Made by a program: the position numbers and the translations under genes. Of a stretch of 39,191 nucleotides of DNA, positions 26,740 to 35,242 are shown piece by piece (position 1 is the first letter of the stretch; each line of letters begins with the position of its first letter). Source of the DNA: Veillonella sp. KGMB01456 (GTDB taxonomy: Bacteria > Bacillota > Negativicutes > Veillonellales > Veillonellaceae); assembly GCF_023051165.1 (NCBI RefSeq), contig NZ_JALKIG010000019.1, forward strand, positions 1-39,191, read 5' to 3'. Below the pieces are notes generated by a model that was given only the letters and a program-made list of their open reading frames with translations, ran no database searches and was not told the DNA's origin.

Positions 26740-26993
26740 TATAATGGCCTCCTTAAGCCCTAGCAAGCGAATTCAGCTGACTATACCAATTCGCTATACA
26801 TTAAATGATAACAAATCTTAATTTCAGTAAACTACCCCAAAACGCCCAAACCAATCCGTTTAGACATTTAATCAACTTATTTATATGACTAATTTAGTAA
26901 ATATTCGAAATAAATTTAACTCATTAAGTAAAGCAATTTAAAATCGCAAGTCAATTAATTCTCCGATGAATCAATATATTTATTACACTTACC

Positions 26994-27968
26994 TTAATTG
27001 AGCATTTTATTTTTTACCCGATATTCACGGGGATTACAGCCCATAATTTGCTTAAAAGCAGAAGAAAATTTGCTGCCGTTTTCATAACCCCAACGATTGG
27101 CTATCTCCAAAATTGCGTCATTGGTATTCACCAAATCTTTAGCGGCAAAGTTCATACGACAACGCTTCACATATTGGTAAATCGTAATGCCGTACACCGC
27201 TTTAAAACAACGTTTTAAAGCTGTCATAGAAATACGATGACGATTCGCCAAGGCTTCAATGGTGTGATGATTACCGAGGTCGTTATAAATTTCATCATGA
27301 ATCCGCTTAATCGTTTCCACTTGAGCACGCTCGAAATAGATATGCTCATCTCCCGACTCACACGTCAATGTGCCAAGCAATACAAAAATCTCCACACATT
27401 TCACGCGCAAATACACTTCCGGCAGTACATCCGGCACATTATAGAGATCCATAAAAAGCTCTTTTAAGCGGCCCGTATCCTTCACCAGCCCCACACCGTT
27501 AGCCGTGCAGAAACGATTGCACACTTCTTCAAGGTCAATGCTGTTTTTGCCCACAAAGGCATCCACCGCCGCCTGAGCCTTCGGCACATATACGGCGAGC
27601 GACAAACCTTTGTAAAAACCGGTCGGAAAATACGAACTATGGCGAAAGGTACTGCACGTTTTCCAGCCCAACGAAATATCGCCGCCATTCATGTACAGGC
27701 ATTTGCCGTTTTCAAAAGAGCATTCAATGCGCCCGTCTTGGCAAAAATGAATCTCAAACAAACCGGACATGGGCTTGGCATTATGGGTAATTCGCTCCAT
27801 CACGACATCGTTGTAGACGATGTCAATACCGTCAAATACGGGCTGACTAATCATGCGGGCATACCCGTTTTCATCCTTGCGCTCATATACTTTACGATTG
27901 TGCAGAATCTCGAGCAAACGTGTGCCGGAATCCTGCATTTTATCCCTAATCGATTCTACTAACTGCAT
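26994..27968 (-). CDS. AraC-family transcriptional regulator
   Basis: The 324-residue protein has a C-terminal pair of helix-turn-helix units (HTIEALANRHRISMTALKRC and ILEIANRWGYENGSKFSSAF, then NPREYRVKNK), the AraC/XylS layout. The N-terminal 200 residues are a putative sensing domain I cannot assign. It resembles YbtA/PchR-like iron regulators in arrangement and lies between tonB and exbB, so control of this heme region is inferred. The ATG at 27968 follows GGAGG by only 4 bases; the in-frame TTG at 27986 precedes that site and is rejected. A long hairpin ending in a U-tract lies directly before the binding site. Confidence 0.85.
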   Translation of the reverse strand: MQLVESIRDKMQDSGTRLLEILHNRKVYERKDENGYARMISQPVFDGIDIVYNDVVMERITHNAKPMSGLFEIHFCQDGRIECSFENGKCLYMNGGDISLGWKTCSTFRHSSYFPTGFYKGLSLAVYVPKAQAAVDAFVGKNSIDLEEVCNRFCTANGVGLVKDTGRLKELFMDLYNVPDVLPEVYLRVKCVEIFVLLGTLTCESGDEHIYFERAQVETIKRIHDEIYNDLGNHHTIEALANRHRISMTALKRCFKAVYGITIYQYVKRCRMNFAAKDLVNTNDAILEIANRWGYENGSKFSSAFKQIMGCNPREYRVKNKMLN

Positions 27969-27983
27969 ATTTCCTCCAAAATG

Positions 27984-28063
27984 CAAAAAAAGACCTTTCT
28001 GTCAGTACAAACTGTATACCTGCTTTGAGGCTATACAAAATCTGTACTTACAGAAAGGTCTTT
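27984..28063 (-). promoter_or_regulatory. Long leader hairpin before the araC-type gene, attenuator-like
   Basis: On the minus strand AAAGACCTTTCTGTAAGTAC pairs with its downstream complement over about 21 bases with one mismatch. An inner GTATA/TATAC plus CCT/AGG stem continues it, and TTTTTTT follows. The U-tract ends roughly 10 bases before the GGAGG of the regulator. It could terminate tonB, but no room is left for a promoter after it, so the araC-type gene must be read through the hairpin. The 28064-28156 stretch also holds an inverted repeat TTAATTCT/AGAATTAA (28115-28137). Confidence 0.65.
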
Positions 28064-28156
28064 ACTCTAAATATCAATGAATTGCTTTGGTATTCTCCAT
28101 CTAAACTAAATGGATCCTTAATTCTATACTTGAGAATTAATCTTAAATAAATTATG

Positions 28157-28918
28157 TTAGTTTGTCAAGCGAAAACTAATCGGCACATTCACCGTGACAC
28201 TTTCACCGGTCGGGTTGTTATATGGCGTGGCATTATACACAGCCTTCAACGCCGCATCGGCAAGCAACGAATTAGTTGAAGATATTACATCTGCCGCTAC
28301 CAAATTACCCCCGCTGTCCAAAGTGACCTGTACCGTCACATCGCCTTCAATATTACGCCTTACAGCCATGGGCGGATACGATTTATTGGCATTGACGGCA
28401 CTCCAAAAACCATCCATATCAAAGGGCTCACCGGGAGCTACGCCTTCTTCTGTGCCGTTCCCGACACCGGCACCTTCACCATTACCAAGGCCTTCGCCAA
28501 CGGGACCACCCGCTTCATTCGCCCCTTGACCGATACCGTCAAATGATGTAGCAGTACCTTCGTGAGCTCCCGGTATATCCAATGTACCGCTGCCGGGCGC
28601 TACTATCGAGGCCGGTGCCACCGCTTGCGGTGTTTCTGACGGTGTCCCGCCGCCATAACCGCCGGCTGCCGGATTCGTAGTTTGACTCACCGCGGCTACA
28701 CGCTGACTCACATCCTCTACGGCTAAGGGTTTGGGAAACTCTACTTGTTTCACTATAGTCTCTTCCTGCGCCACAGGAATCGATAAATCAATTTCATACG
28801 CCTCGGCTGCCGCCATTTGGCTCATGTGATAGCCGATAACGCCTAAAGCGACAGCAGCTATTATATGAAAACCAAGCGAGCCGATGACGGCTTTACGCCA
28901 TACAAATACCTGTTCCAT
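28157..28918 (-). CDS. tonB: TonB energy transducer with Gly-rich linker
   Basis: About 253 residues. One N-terminal membrane helix (AVIGSLGFHIIAAVALGVIG) is followed by a periplasmic linker that is rich in Gly, Glu and Ala, not the usual Pro-Glu/Pro-Lys. The C-terminal TonB domain includes SYPPMAVRRNIEGDVTVQVT and NSLLADAALKAVYNATPY. TonB links ExbBD to outer-membrane receptors. The ATG at 28918 is preferred over the GTG at 28927 because AAGGTGG fits it. The upstream gap (28919-29104) contains short TAAGTC/TAGAT repeats but no convincing promoter. Confidence 0.85.
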   Translation of the reverse strand: MEQVFVWRKAVIGSLGFHIIAAVALGVIGYHMSQMAAAEAYEIDLSIPVAQEETIVKQVEFPKPLAVEDVSQRVAAVSQTTNPAAGGYGGGTPSETPQAVAPASIVAPGSGTLDIPGAHEGTATSFDGIGQGANEAGGPVGEGLGNGEGAGVGNGTEEGVAPGEPFDMDGFWSAVNANKSYPPMAVRRNIEGDVTVQVTLDSGGNLVAADVISSTNSLLADAALKAVYNATPYNNPTGESVTVNVPISFRLTN

Positions 28919-29104
28919 AATTACCACCTTATACGATAAATCCTAAGTCTAATCCTATCTAAATCAAAATTTAGATCATTTTTTACCTTTAGGAATTATG
29001 AGAATATTACTCAATAAGTTAATAATAACAGGGACATGTTCTGAGTTCTGCTCCAAAAAGACATTTAATTTCAATTTACAGGTAAGCTTGCGGTATAAAG
29101 CAAA

Positions 29105-29134
29105 AAGTGAGAGCAAAATACATCGCTCTCACTT
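29105..29134 (-). terminator. Terminator of the HAD-rapZ-yvcK-whiA operon
   Basis: AAGTGAGAGC (29105-29114) and GCTCTCACTT (29125-29134) are perfect complements with a 10-nt loop, and TTT follows on the minus strand. It lies 70 bases after the stop of the 507-residue protein gene. Confidence 0.75.
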
Positions 29135-29203
29135 GAATAAATTTATTCTACTTTGCAACTAGTACAAAGCCACTATTCAGCGCAATCTTAACTTTGCCTG
29201 TAA

Positions 29204-30727
29204 TTATGCCTGTGGCACCAATAAGAACTGAATCGGCAAATTCGACGCCCCGGCCGGAATAAATTGAATCGTCAATAATTTACCCGCTTTATACGTATTA
29301 AAATACTGGCTGTCTTCCGTCGTATTATTACCTAAAAATAAGCGCGCCCCCGTCGGTACATTATAAATTTCCGATTGGCCGTCATACGTTACCTTAAAGG
29401 AACCGGCATAAGCCCCGCCCAAAGGGTTAATATAAAGGGCAAAATCTCGATTGCCCATAGTGGGAATCGTCACTTCATAGCTCACACCGTAATTACCGCG
29501 ATTCGTTACGGCCGTTCCGCTTACCGCCGTAGCGGTGCTTATATCACCTGTAGCACCGGCAACACCGGCAGCACTTCCGGTACCTGAAGCATTGGAAGGT
29601 GCATTTGGTGTCAATTCATCAACGCCTTCCACGAAGGGATCTTCACGGTCATTGGCCACCATAACGGACACAGGTCCCAAGGAACTGTCAAACGGTTGCA
29701 TCAAGGTCAAACGACGCTGAGCGCCCACATAGGTACCACGCAAAGCCACTTCATCCATAGGCAAAGTTTCCGCCATCAAAGAACCGCCCAAAGCCGGCGT
29801 TTCAAATGGCAACATCATAACTTTTACGTACACCGGACCGGTAGACGTAAAGTCAAAAATCCCGGAGAACAAGTCATCCTGCGGAATCGGGATTTTATCG
29901 AGTTTTGAAAAGAACGCTTGTTTGCCACCCGGCGCCAACGTCACCGTATCAAGCACGGTGGGCTTTAATTTAGCCTCAGCCTGAGCCTGCTGACGAACTT
30001 CTGTACGCCAAGCCTTTACCGCCTGTTCACGCTGTTTGCCCACTACGTCATCGCCTACTTTGACAGCCTCATCGTCACCTCTTTGGCCGGCTACGGCCAT
30101 CTTCTCAATCGCGCCACTTGTATTGGCCGTGACGACATTAGCTGTCGCTGTATTTGCTACGGCTGTACCGACCGTTGATTTATCGGTCGTGGCGGTATCG
30201 GCAATTTGTTCAATCGTATCCTTCTTTGCGGTTACTGTCGGCACCGGTACACCGGCTGCCTTTGCCGAACGTTCCCGTTGAGCGGCCGGTTGCCATTGAC
30301 GATTCGTGCCCACGTATGGAGCATCCAAATCTTCCCGTGACAATTCACTGCCCACTACAAAATATTCACGATTCGGTTCTGCAAAGATCTCACGGTGAAC
30401 CGTCACTTCCACATTCTTTTTTGATGTATTTTCCAGTACAATAGCGATTTTTTGTGGTTCTTTCATTTCATTAACATGGTAGAAATACACACGACCCGTG
30501 CCGTTAACCGTACCGGCCGCCAATACACCGCTTTTATTTACATATTCAGGACTGTCAGAAAAAATCAATGTGTCTTTTTCTTCCGTCAAAACTACGGGCA
30601 ATGGCGTAAAGCTTGTAGTTTTGAAGTCCACCGTTTCCGGCGGTGCCCCGATTACAAAGCCTACGCCGCGTGTCCATAACGCTACTAAGATGGCTAACCA
30701 TCTATATTTATTGCGTAATAATTTCAC
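29204..30727 (-). CDS. Exported protein of unknown function in the whiA operon
   Basis: I do not recognise this 507-residue protein. Residues 9-27 form a signal peptide or anchor. The rest is predicted extracytoplasmic and rich in beta-type sequence (FSDSPEYVNKSGVLAAGTVN, GRVYFYHVNE, IAIVLENTSKKNVEVTVHRE). Two low-complexity Ala/Thr-rich regions are seen near 155-255 and 375-407. The C-terminal 100 residues look like a compact beta domain (GSFKVTYDGQSEIYNVPTGA). The start is GTG with AGAGGA 8 bases upstream. It follows whiA by 17 bases and precedes the terminator, so it is cotranscribed with whiA. A cell-envelope role is a guess. Confidence 0.75.
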   Translation of the reverse strand: MKLLRNKYRWLAILVALWTRGVGFVIGAPPETVDFKTTSFTPLPVVLTEEKDTLIFSDSPEYVNKSGVLAAGTVNGTGRVYFYHVNEMKEPQKIAIVLENTSKKNVEVTVHREIFAEPNREYFVVGSELSREDLDAPYVGTNRQWQPAAQRERSAKAAGVPVPTVTAKKDTIEQIADTATTDKSTVGTAVANTATANVVTANTSGAIEKMAVAGQRGDDEAVKVGDDVVGKQREQAVKAWRTEVRQQAQAEAKLKPTVLDTVTLAPGGKQAFFSKLDKIPIPQDDLFSGIFDFTSTGPVYVKVMMLPFETPALGGSLMAETLPMDEVALRGTYVGAQRRLTLMQPFDSSLGPVSVMVANDREDPFVEGVDELTPNAPSNASGTGSAAGVAGATGDISTATAVSGTAVTNRGNYGVSYEVTIPTMGNRDFALYINPLGGAYAGSFKVTYDGQSEIYNVPTGARLFLGNNTTEDSQYFNTYKAGKLLTIQFIPAGASNLPIQFLLVPQA

Positions 30728-30744
30728 TGAATTATTCCTCTTTC

Positions 30745-31689
30745 CTACATAAATTCTTCAAGCCCCATAGGCTCATAAGACAGTGCTAATTGTTCCAATT
30801 TACGGAAGCGATGGCCTACGCCGGATTTAGAAATATGGCCGCCCAAAAGATCAACCAATTCCCCTAAACTGGCGTCCGGATTATCCAAGCGCACCATCGC
30901 CACCTCCAATAACTTCGGCGGCAAATCGCTAAGCTCTTGGTGTCGCTCGATGATACGAATGCTCTCGAGCTGACGCACGGCGGCATTTACCGTTTTTTGC
31001 AAATTAGCCGTTTCACAATTAACCTGCCGATTAATCTGATTGCGCACCGTTTTGACAACACGCACCGTTTCAAATTCCATAAGGGCTGACTGAGCCCCCA
31101 TGATTTGTAGACAATCTGTTACAGCATCGCCTTCTTTAATATACACCACATAGGAATCTTTACGCTCCGTTACCCGCGCCACGATATGAAAGAGTCGCAG
31201 TACGCGCACAATTTCATCGGCAAAATGCTGATTACTCGTCATAAACTCCAAATGGTAATCACTTTCCGGTTTATTGACGGAACCGCCCCCTAAAAAAGCA
31301 CCGCGCAAAAAGGCACGCCGTCCTTCCATGGTTGTCAGCCACTCCGCCGGTAACGCCGTATCCATGGGCCATAACGCCATATCTTCCAAAGCCTCACGGC
31401 CTTCAACGGTTGGCTCTACGGTTAAGGTATACACATTCTTTTTGCGTAAATTTAAACCGCGGCGAATGAGGACTGACGTATGCAACGCATAATGAGCGCG
31501 TAGAATAGACAATACACGCCGAGCTACCGCATTATTCGCCGTCGCCAAACGAATGCCTACACGGCCCTGACTGCCCAATAACAATGAACCACCCATGCGT
31601 AACAAACAAGAGGCTTCTACTTTGGCAGACAAACTGTCTTCATTCTTATACTGACACAGTTCGTTTTTTACATCTTCTGCAAACGACAT
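30745..31689 (-). CDS. whiA: WhiA, sporulation/cell-division regulator homologue
   Basis: The 314-residue protein starts MSFAEDVKNELCQ and contains CLLRMGGSLLLG and RRAFLRGAFLGGGSVNKPESDYHLEF of the LAGLIDADG-like domain. The helix-turn-helix domain is at the C-terminus (DASLGELVDLLGGHISKSGVGHRF). WhiA is a DNA-binding protein linked to cell division and nucleoid segregation in Firmicutes. GGGAGG precedes the ATG. The order rapZ-yvcK-whiA is a conserved Firmicute gene set. About 180 bases separate it from yvcK. Confidence 0.95.
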   Translation of the reverse strand: MSFAEDVKNELCQYKNEDSLSAKVEASCLLRMGGSLLLGSQGRVGIRLATANNAVARRVLSILRAHYALHTSVLIRRGLNLRKKNVYTLTVEPTVEGREALEDMALWPMDTALPAEWLTTMEGRRAFLRGAFLGGGSVNKPESDYHLEFMTSNQHFADEIVRVLRLFHIVARVTERKDSYVVYIKEGDAVTDCLQIMGAQSALMEFETVRVVKTVRNQINRQVNCETANLQKTVNAAVRQLESIRIIERHQELSDLPPKLLEVAMVRLDNPDASLGELVDLLGGHISKSGVGHRFRKLEQLALSYEPMGLEEFM

Positions 31690-31870
31690 AGGTGCCTCCC
31701 TTCTCTTCTCTCAAAACTGCCGGTAAGACAGCAGCAGGCTTACGCCTTATTTAATACAAAATCTAACTAAAATCGCAGTAACCGCATCAACCGCATCAGC
31801 CGCACCAATTACATCAATATTTTCAAGAGTTAGTATCAATCACACAAATGTCTTTAAGAGTTATCGGTGA

Positions 31871-33220
31871 TTAACGGTCTTCGCGTTTTAAATAATATTC
31901 CAAAATATGCGGCTCTAAACCGGACTGCATGGCGTAAATAACATCCATTACAATCTTACCGAGACGTTCCGGATCATGAACAGCCGTTTCCGGATGCTGA
32001 ATAAGACCGGCACGCACCGTACGCACCCCAAGGCCTGCCAATTTATCCGTATCCACCTTCACCGGTTCGGCGCCTACTGCTTTATACTTCTCGATAACTG
32101 CTTCGTCAAACGGCACATCATTGACAATAGCCGTATCGACAATGCCTTGACCGGCCAAGCGTTGCAAGGCGGCCACATGAGCGGCCGCTGTATAACCGTC
32201 CGTCTCACCCGGCTGAGTCATAACATTACAAATATAAATTTTTGGTGCCTTGGAAGCCTTAATATGCTCTGCAATTTTATCAATCAAAAGGTTTGGCATA
32301 ATACTTGTGTACAAGCTGCCCGGTCCCAAAATAATAGCATCCGCTTCATCGATAGCTTGCAAAGCTGCACCCTGCGGTTGCGGTAAAGCAGGTTCTGTGA
32401 AAACACGTTTAATACGTTTTTGCACAGTCGGAATCTGACTTTCACCGGCTACAATGGAACCGTCTTCCATTTCCGCCATGAGCACAATATTCTGCGTGGA
32501 CGCCGGAATAACACGGCCGCGCACCTTCAAAATCTTACTGGATGCGTCAAGCGCCTTATCCACATCTTCATCAAGAATCTGCGTCAACGCAGTTAAGAAT
32601 AAGTTGCCGAAACTATGACCCGCCAAATCGCCTTCACCGCCGAAACGATAACGGAACAGCTGTTCCATGAGGCCTTCTTTTTCCGCCAAGGCCACTAAGC
32701 AGTTACGCAAATCGCCCGGTGCAATCATCTGGAAGTCTTCACGCAAACGACCGGACGAACCGCCGTCATCGGCTACCGTTACGATGGCCGTCAAATTGGA
32801 TGTGTGCGTTTTCAAACCGCGCAACAAGGTAGATAAACCGGTACCGCCGCCGATAACAACGACTTTCGGTCCTTTCGCCATGCGGATATTTTGGAAAATA
32901 TAGTCCCCCACCTTATCCGTATCGGCCGGAATGATGGCTCGCACCACCGCGCTACCTACCTGCTTGGTCCCGATAGTCATGAGCACGATGCCTACTAAAA
33001 TGGTGATAAAGCCGCCGGTCGCCAACGTAGTATAGTTATAGGAACCGGTCGTTTCATATAAAAATTGTAAAAATAAATCTTCAAAATATGACAGCCATTG
33101 ATAATTAAGCATCAAGGCCACACCGATGATTACGAGCAGCATACCAAGACCAAACACAACCAGCCATCGTTTTAATTTAAGGCCTGGCGTGAGCCACCGG
33201 AATCCTGACATATGTATCAT
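31871..33220 (-). CDS. yvcK: YvcK/MgfK-type gluconeogenesis factor
   Basis: The 449-residue protein carries two N-terminal membrane helices (about residues 19-40 and 66-86) ahead of the YvcK/CofD-like domain. KVVVIGGGTGLSTLLRGLK, TVADDGGSSGRLREDF, PGDLRNCLVALA and LGPGSLYTSIMPNLL are the family's nucleotide-sugar-binding motifs. In Bacillus YvcK is needed for growth on gluconeogenic carbon and for cell-wall synthesis. The membrane extension occurs in some Firmicute homologues. AGGAG lies 7 bases before the ATG. It follows rapZ by 34 bases. The long gap to whiA holds a small 9-bp tandem repeat at 31781-31807. Confidence 0.94.
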   Translation of the reverse strand: MIHMSGFRWLTPGLKLKRWLVVFGLGMLLVIIGVALMLNYQWLSYFEDLFLQFLYETTGSYNYTTLATGGFITILVGIVLMTIGTKQVGSAVVRAIIPADTDKVGDYIFQNIRMAKGPKVVVIGGGTGLSTLLRGLKTHTSNLTAIVTVADDGGSSGRLREDFQMIAPGDLRNCLVALAEKEGLMEQLFRYRFGGEGDLAGHSFGNLFLTALTQILDEDVDKALDASSKILKVRGRVIPASTQNIVLMAEMEDGSIVAGESQIPTVQKRIKRVFTEPALPQPQGAALQAIDEADAIILGPGSLYTSIMPNLLIDKIAEHIKASKAPKIYICNVMTQPGETDGYTAAAHVAALQRLAGQGIVDTAIVNDVPFDEAVIEKYKAVGAEPVKVDTDKLAGLGVRTVRAGLIQHPETAVHDPERLGKIVMDVIYAMQSGLEPHILEYYLKREDR

Positions 33221-33254
33221 TTGAATTCTCCTATCTAGCGATAACCCTGCCGAA

Positions 33255-34178
33255 TTATTTGATTTCGGCCGCCGTTACCTCGCGAGGATTGCAATCCTCT
33301 TCAACATTATTTTTAAACATATCCCGATGCTCAATTGTTGCCCGATAGCCTAATGTCTGTACATGATTATACAACGCTTCCGCCATAGCTACACTGCGAT
33401 GCATACCACCGGTGCAACCTACGGCCACTACGAACTGACTCTTGCCTTCTTTTTCATAATTAGGCAATAAGAAGTCCATAGTTGAAAACATGGTACTCAA
33501 AAATTGTTCCGTCACCTCGAAGGAATTAATGTATTCATTAACCTGCGGTACACGGCCCGTTTTATGACGAAATTCCGGATTATAGTACGGATTTGGTAAA
33601 AAACGAACGTCCCATACCATATCCGCATCAAGAGGAATGCCGTATTTAAAGCCGAAACTTACGACTGACACGGCAATGCCCTGTTTCTTTTCTTCCAATT
33701 GTGAAAACTTCTGACGCAAGTACGCCTTCAACTGGCTCGTTTTCATGTTCGTCGTATCGATAATATAATCGACAAACGGACGGATGGAGTCAAGAATCTT
33801 GCGTTCTTTTTTAAGACCTACCGTAATGCGGCCGTCCGGAGCCAACGGATGACTGCGACGACTTTCTTTGTAACGTCGAATCAGCGTTTCGTCGGTAGCA
33901 TCCATGAACACGATTTCATAAGGAACCTGCATTTCTTTGAGTGATGCCAACGCGTCGGACAAGCTTTCAAAAAACTGGCCGCCGCGAATATCCACCACCA
34001 GCGCCACTTGATTAATACGGTCGCTTGCTTGGCGGCACAAGTTACTAAACTTCGGAATTAAAACGGGCGGCAAATTATCTACACAAAAGAACCCCATATC
34101 TTCCAGGGCTTGCATTACCTGTGTTTTGCCTGCACCGGACATACCTGTCACAATGAGTAATCTGAATGTACCTTCCAC
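33255..34178 (-). CDS. rapZ: RapZ/YvcJ, nucleotide-binding RNase adapter
   Basis: The 307-residue protein has Walker A GMSGAGKT (12-19), MGFFCVDNLPPVLIPKF, and a second domain with RFLPNPYYNPEFRHKTG and VAVGCTGGMHRSVA. This is the RapZ/YvcJ signature. In E. coli RapZ controls GlmZ decay and so amino-sugar supply; in Bacillus it is a GTPase next to yvcK. The start is GTG with GGGAG 7 bases upstream. It lies 15 bases after the HAD gene. Confidence 0.95.
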   Translation of the reverse strand: MEGTFRLLIVTGMSGAGKTQVMQALEDMGFFCVDNLPPVLIPKFSNLCRQASDRINQVALVVDIRGGQFFESLSDALASLKEMQVPYEIVFMDATDETLIRRYKESRRSHPLAPDGRITVGLKKERKILDSIRPFVDYIIDTTNMKTSQLKAYLRQKFSQLEEKKQGIAVSVVSFGFKYGIPLDADMVWDVRFLPNPYYNPEFRHKTGRVPQVNEYINSFEVTEQFLSTMFSTMDFLLPNYEKEGKSQFVVAVGCTGGMHRSVAMAEALYNHVQTLGYRATIEHRDMFKNNVEEDCNPREVTAAEIK

Positions 34179-34193
34179 AATAGGTCTCCCTTC

Positions 34194-34994
34194 CTATAAA
34201 ATATGCTCCTCGAGCCAGTGCGCTACCCCGTCATCTTCATTAGACGGACATATTTCGTGAGCCACCGCTTTTACATTATCATCCGCATTCGCCACGGCTA
34301 CCGCCGTGCCGGCGTATTTCAGCATAGAAATATCGTTTTGCGAATTGCCGAACGCCACTACCTGCTCCGGTTTCAGCCCTAATTCTGAAACCATATGAGC
34401 CAAGGTGTTGCCCTTCGTGCAATTCATACTGTTAATCTCTAAGAAATTCGGCTTGCTGCGCACAATTTCCACTTTGTCGGCAAACTCTTTATTTAAACTT
34501 GCTTCTATGTGCAGAATCTTTTGCGGCTGCGCAATAAACAATAACTTATTCGGCCCTTTCGGTGCAGTGTACACCGCATCACCGATATATACCGGCTTGG
34601 CACCGACACCTTTTTCATACATGCGAGACTCTTCCGTTTCATGATGAACGAGCAATTCATCATCGATATAAGACTGCACATACCAATCATTGGTTTTGGC
34701 CAATTGCAAAATCTCGTTAGCCACCGACACATCTACCGTTTGTTCAAATAACTTTTCACCTGATTCGATGCGTTGCACCAACCCGCCGGAGAAAAGTATC
34801 ATAGGCAAATCACCGATGTCCATGGCGAGCCCCACCGGCCGTGCCGTCTGGTACATGCGGCCTGTGGCAATCACAATGTGAATGCCCTTGGCCTGTACTT
34901 TTTTCAAAATACTTCTTGTATAGTCTGAAATAGTATTATCTTCTCTCACTAATGTATCGTCTAAATCAATTGCCAATAATCGTATATCTGTCAT
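34194..34994 (-). CDS. HAD-superfamily Cof-type phosphatase
   Basis: This is a Cof/YbjI-type sugar-phosphatase-like protein of about 266 residues. Motif I is LLAIDLDDTLVRED (nucleophile and acid aspartates), motif II threonine lies in HIVIATGRMYQTARP, the lysine is in KGNTLAHMVSELG, and motif IV is VVAFGNSQNDISML. A cap domain lies in the middle. The substrate is unknown. The frame is open to a GTG at 35006, but GAGGG lies 5 bases before the ATG at 34994. It is the first gene of the rapZ-yvcK-whiA operon, an unusual leader for that set. Confidence 0.85.
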   Translation of the reverse strand: MTDIRLLAIDLDDTLVREDNTISDYTRSILKKVQAKGIHIVIATGRMYQTARPVGLAMDIGDLPMILFSGGLVQRIESGEKLFEQTVDVSVANEILQLAKTNDWYVQSYIDDELLVHHETEESRMYEKGVGAKPVYIGDAVYTAPKGPNKLLFIAQPQKILHIEASLNKEFADKVEIVRSKPNFLEINSMNCTKGNTLAHMVSELGLKPEQVVAFGNSQNDISMLKYAGTAVAVANADDNVKAVAHEICPSNEDDGVAHWLEEHIL

Positions 34995-35106
34995 AGATAC
35001 CCTCACAATCCGATCTAAATTCTATCCTCTAAAACCCGCTAATCTATTTTAAGGGGCTATTATTAAGTATACCATATTTGCTGAAGTTATTCGACTTTTA
35101 TCAATC

Positions 35107-35134
35107 TTTACTACTGTTTATGTTACGATATAAT
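35107..35134 (+). promoter_or_regulatory. Promoter candidate for the recombinase
   Basis: TTTACT (35107-35112) and TATAAT (35129-35134) are 16 bases apart on the plus strand, about 110 bases before the recombinase start. The gap 34995-35242 is shared with the divergent HAD operon, which has a TATACT on the minus strand near 35076 but no clear -35. Confidence 0.5.
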
Positions 35135-35148
35135 TATATAGTCATTTT

Positions 35149-35228
35149 ATTTTTGAAAGGAGGGATTATTTTAATTGAGTACTCATCTTTATTCTTGAAA
35201 GGAGGTATTGCTATTGAATAGATGACTC
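35149..35228 (+). repeat. Tandem imperfect ~40-bp repeat containing two ribosome binding sites
   Basis: Two copies, each containing TTGAAAGGAGG then ATT and ATTGA, lie head to tail before the recombinase. Neither GGAGG has a usable start codon for the recombinase frame. The first could serve a TTG seven-codon ORF, the second a TTG-AAT-AGA-stop. A TAG at 35231-35233 closes the recombinase frame upstream. Confidence 0.5.
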
Positions 35229-35242
35229 AATAGCGACTATGA

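Noticed and set aside
26740-26993. Fur box in the AT-rich gap before exbB
   Set aside because: TGTTATCATTTAAT resembles half of a Fur site, but no second half with correct symmetry is present.
31781-31807. Three 9-bp tandem units (ACCGCATCA, ACCGCATCA, GCCGCACCA) between whiA and yvcK
   Set aside because: Only three short, partly degenerate units with no sign of function; probably chance or simple slippage.
34995-35105. Promoter of the HAD-rapZ-yvcK-whiA operon
   Set aside because: A TATACT is present on the minus strand, but no -35-like sequence lies at a suitable distance, so it is not listed as a feature.
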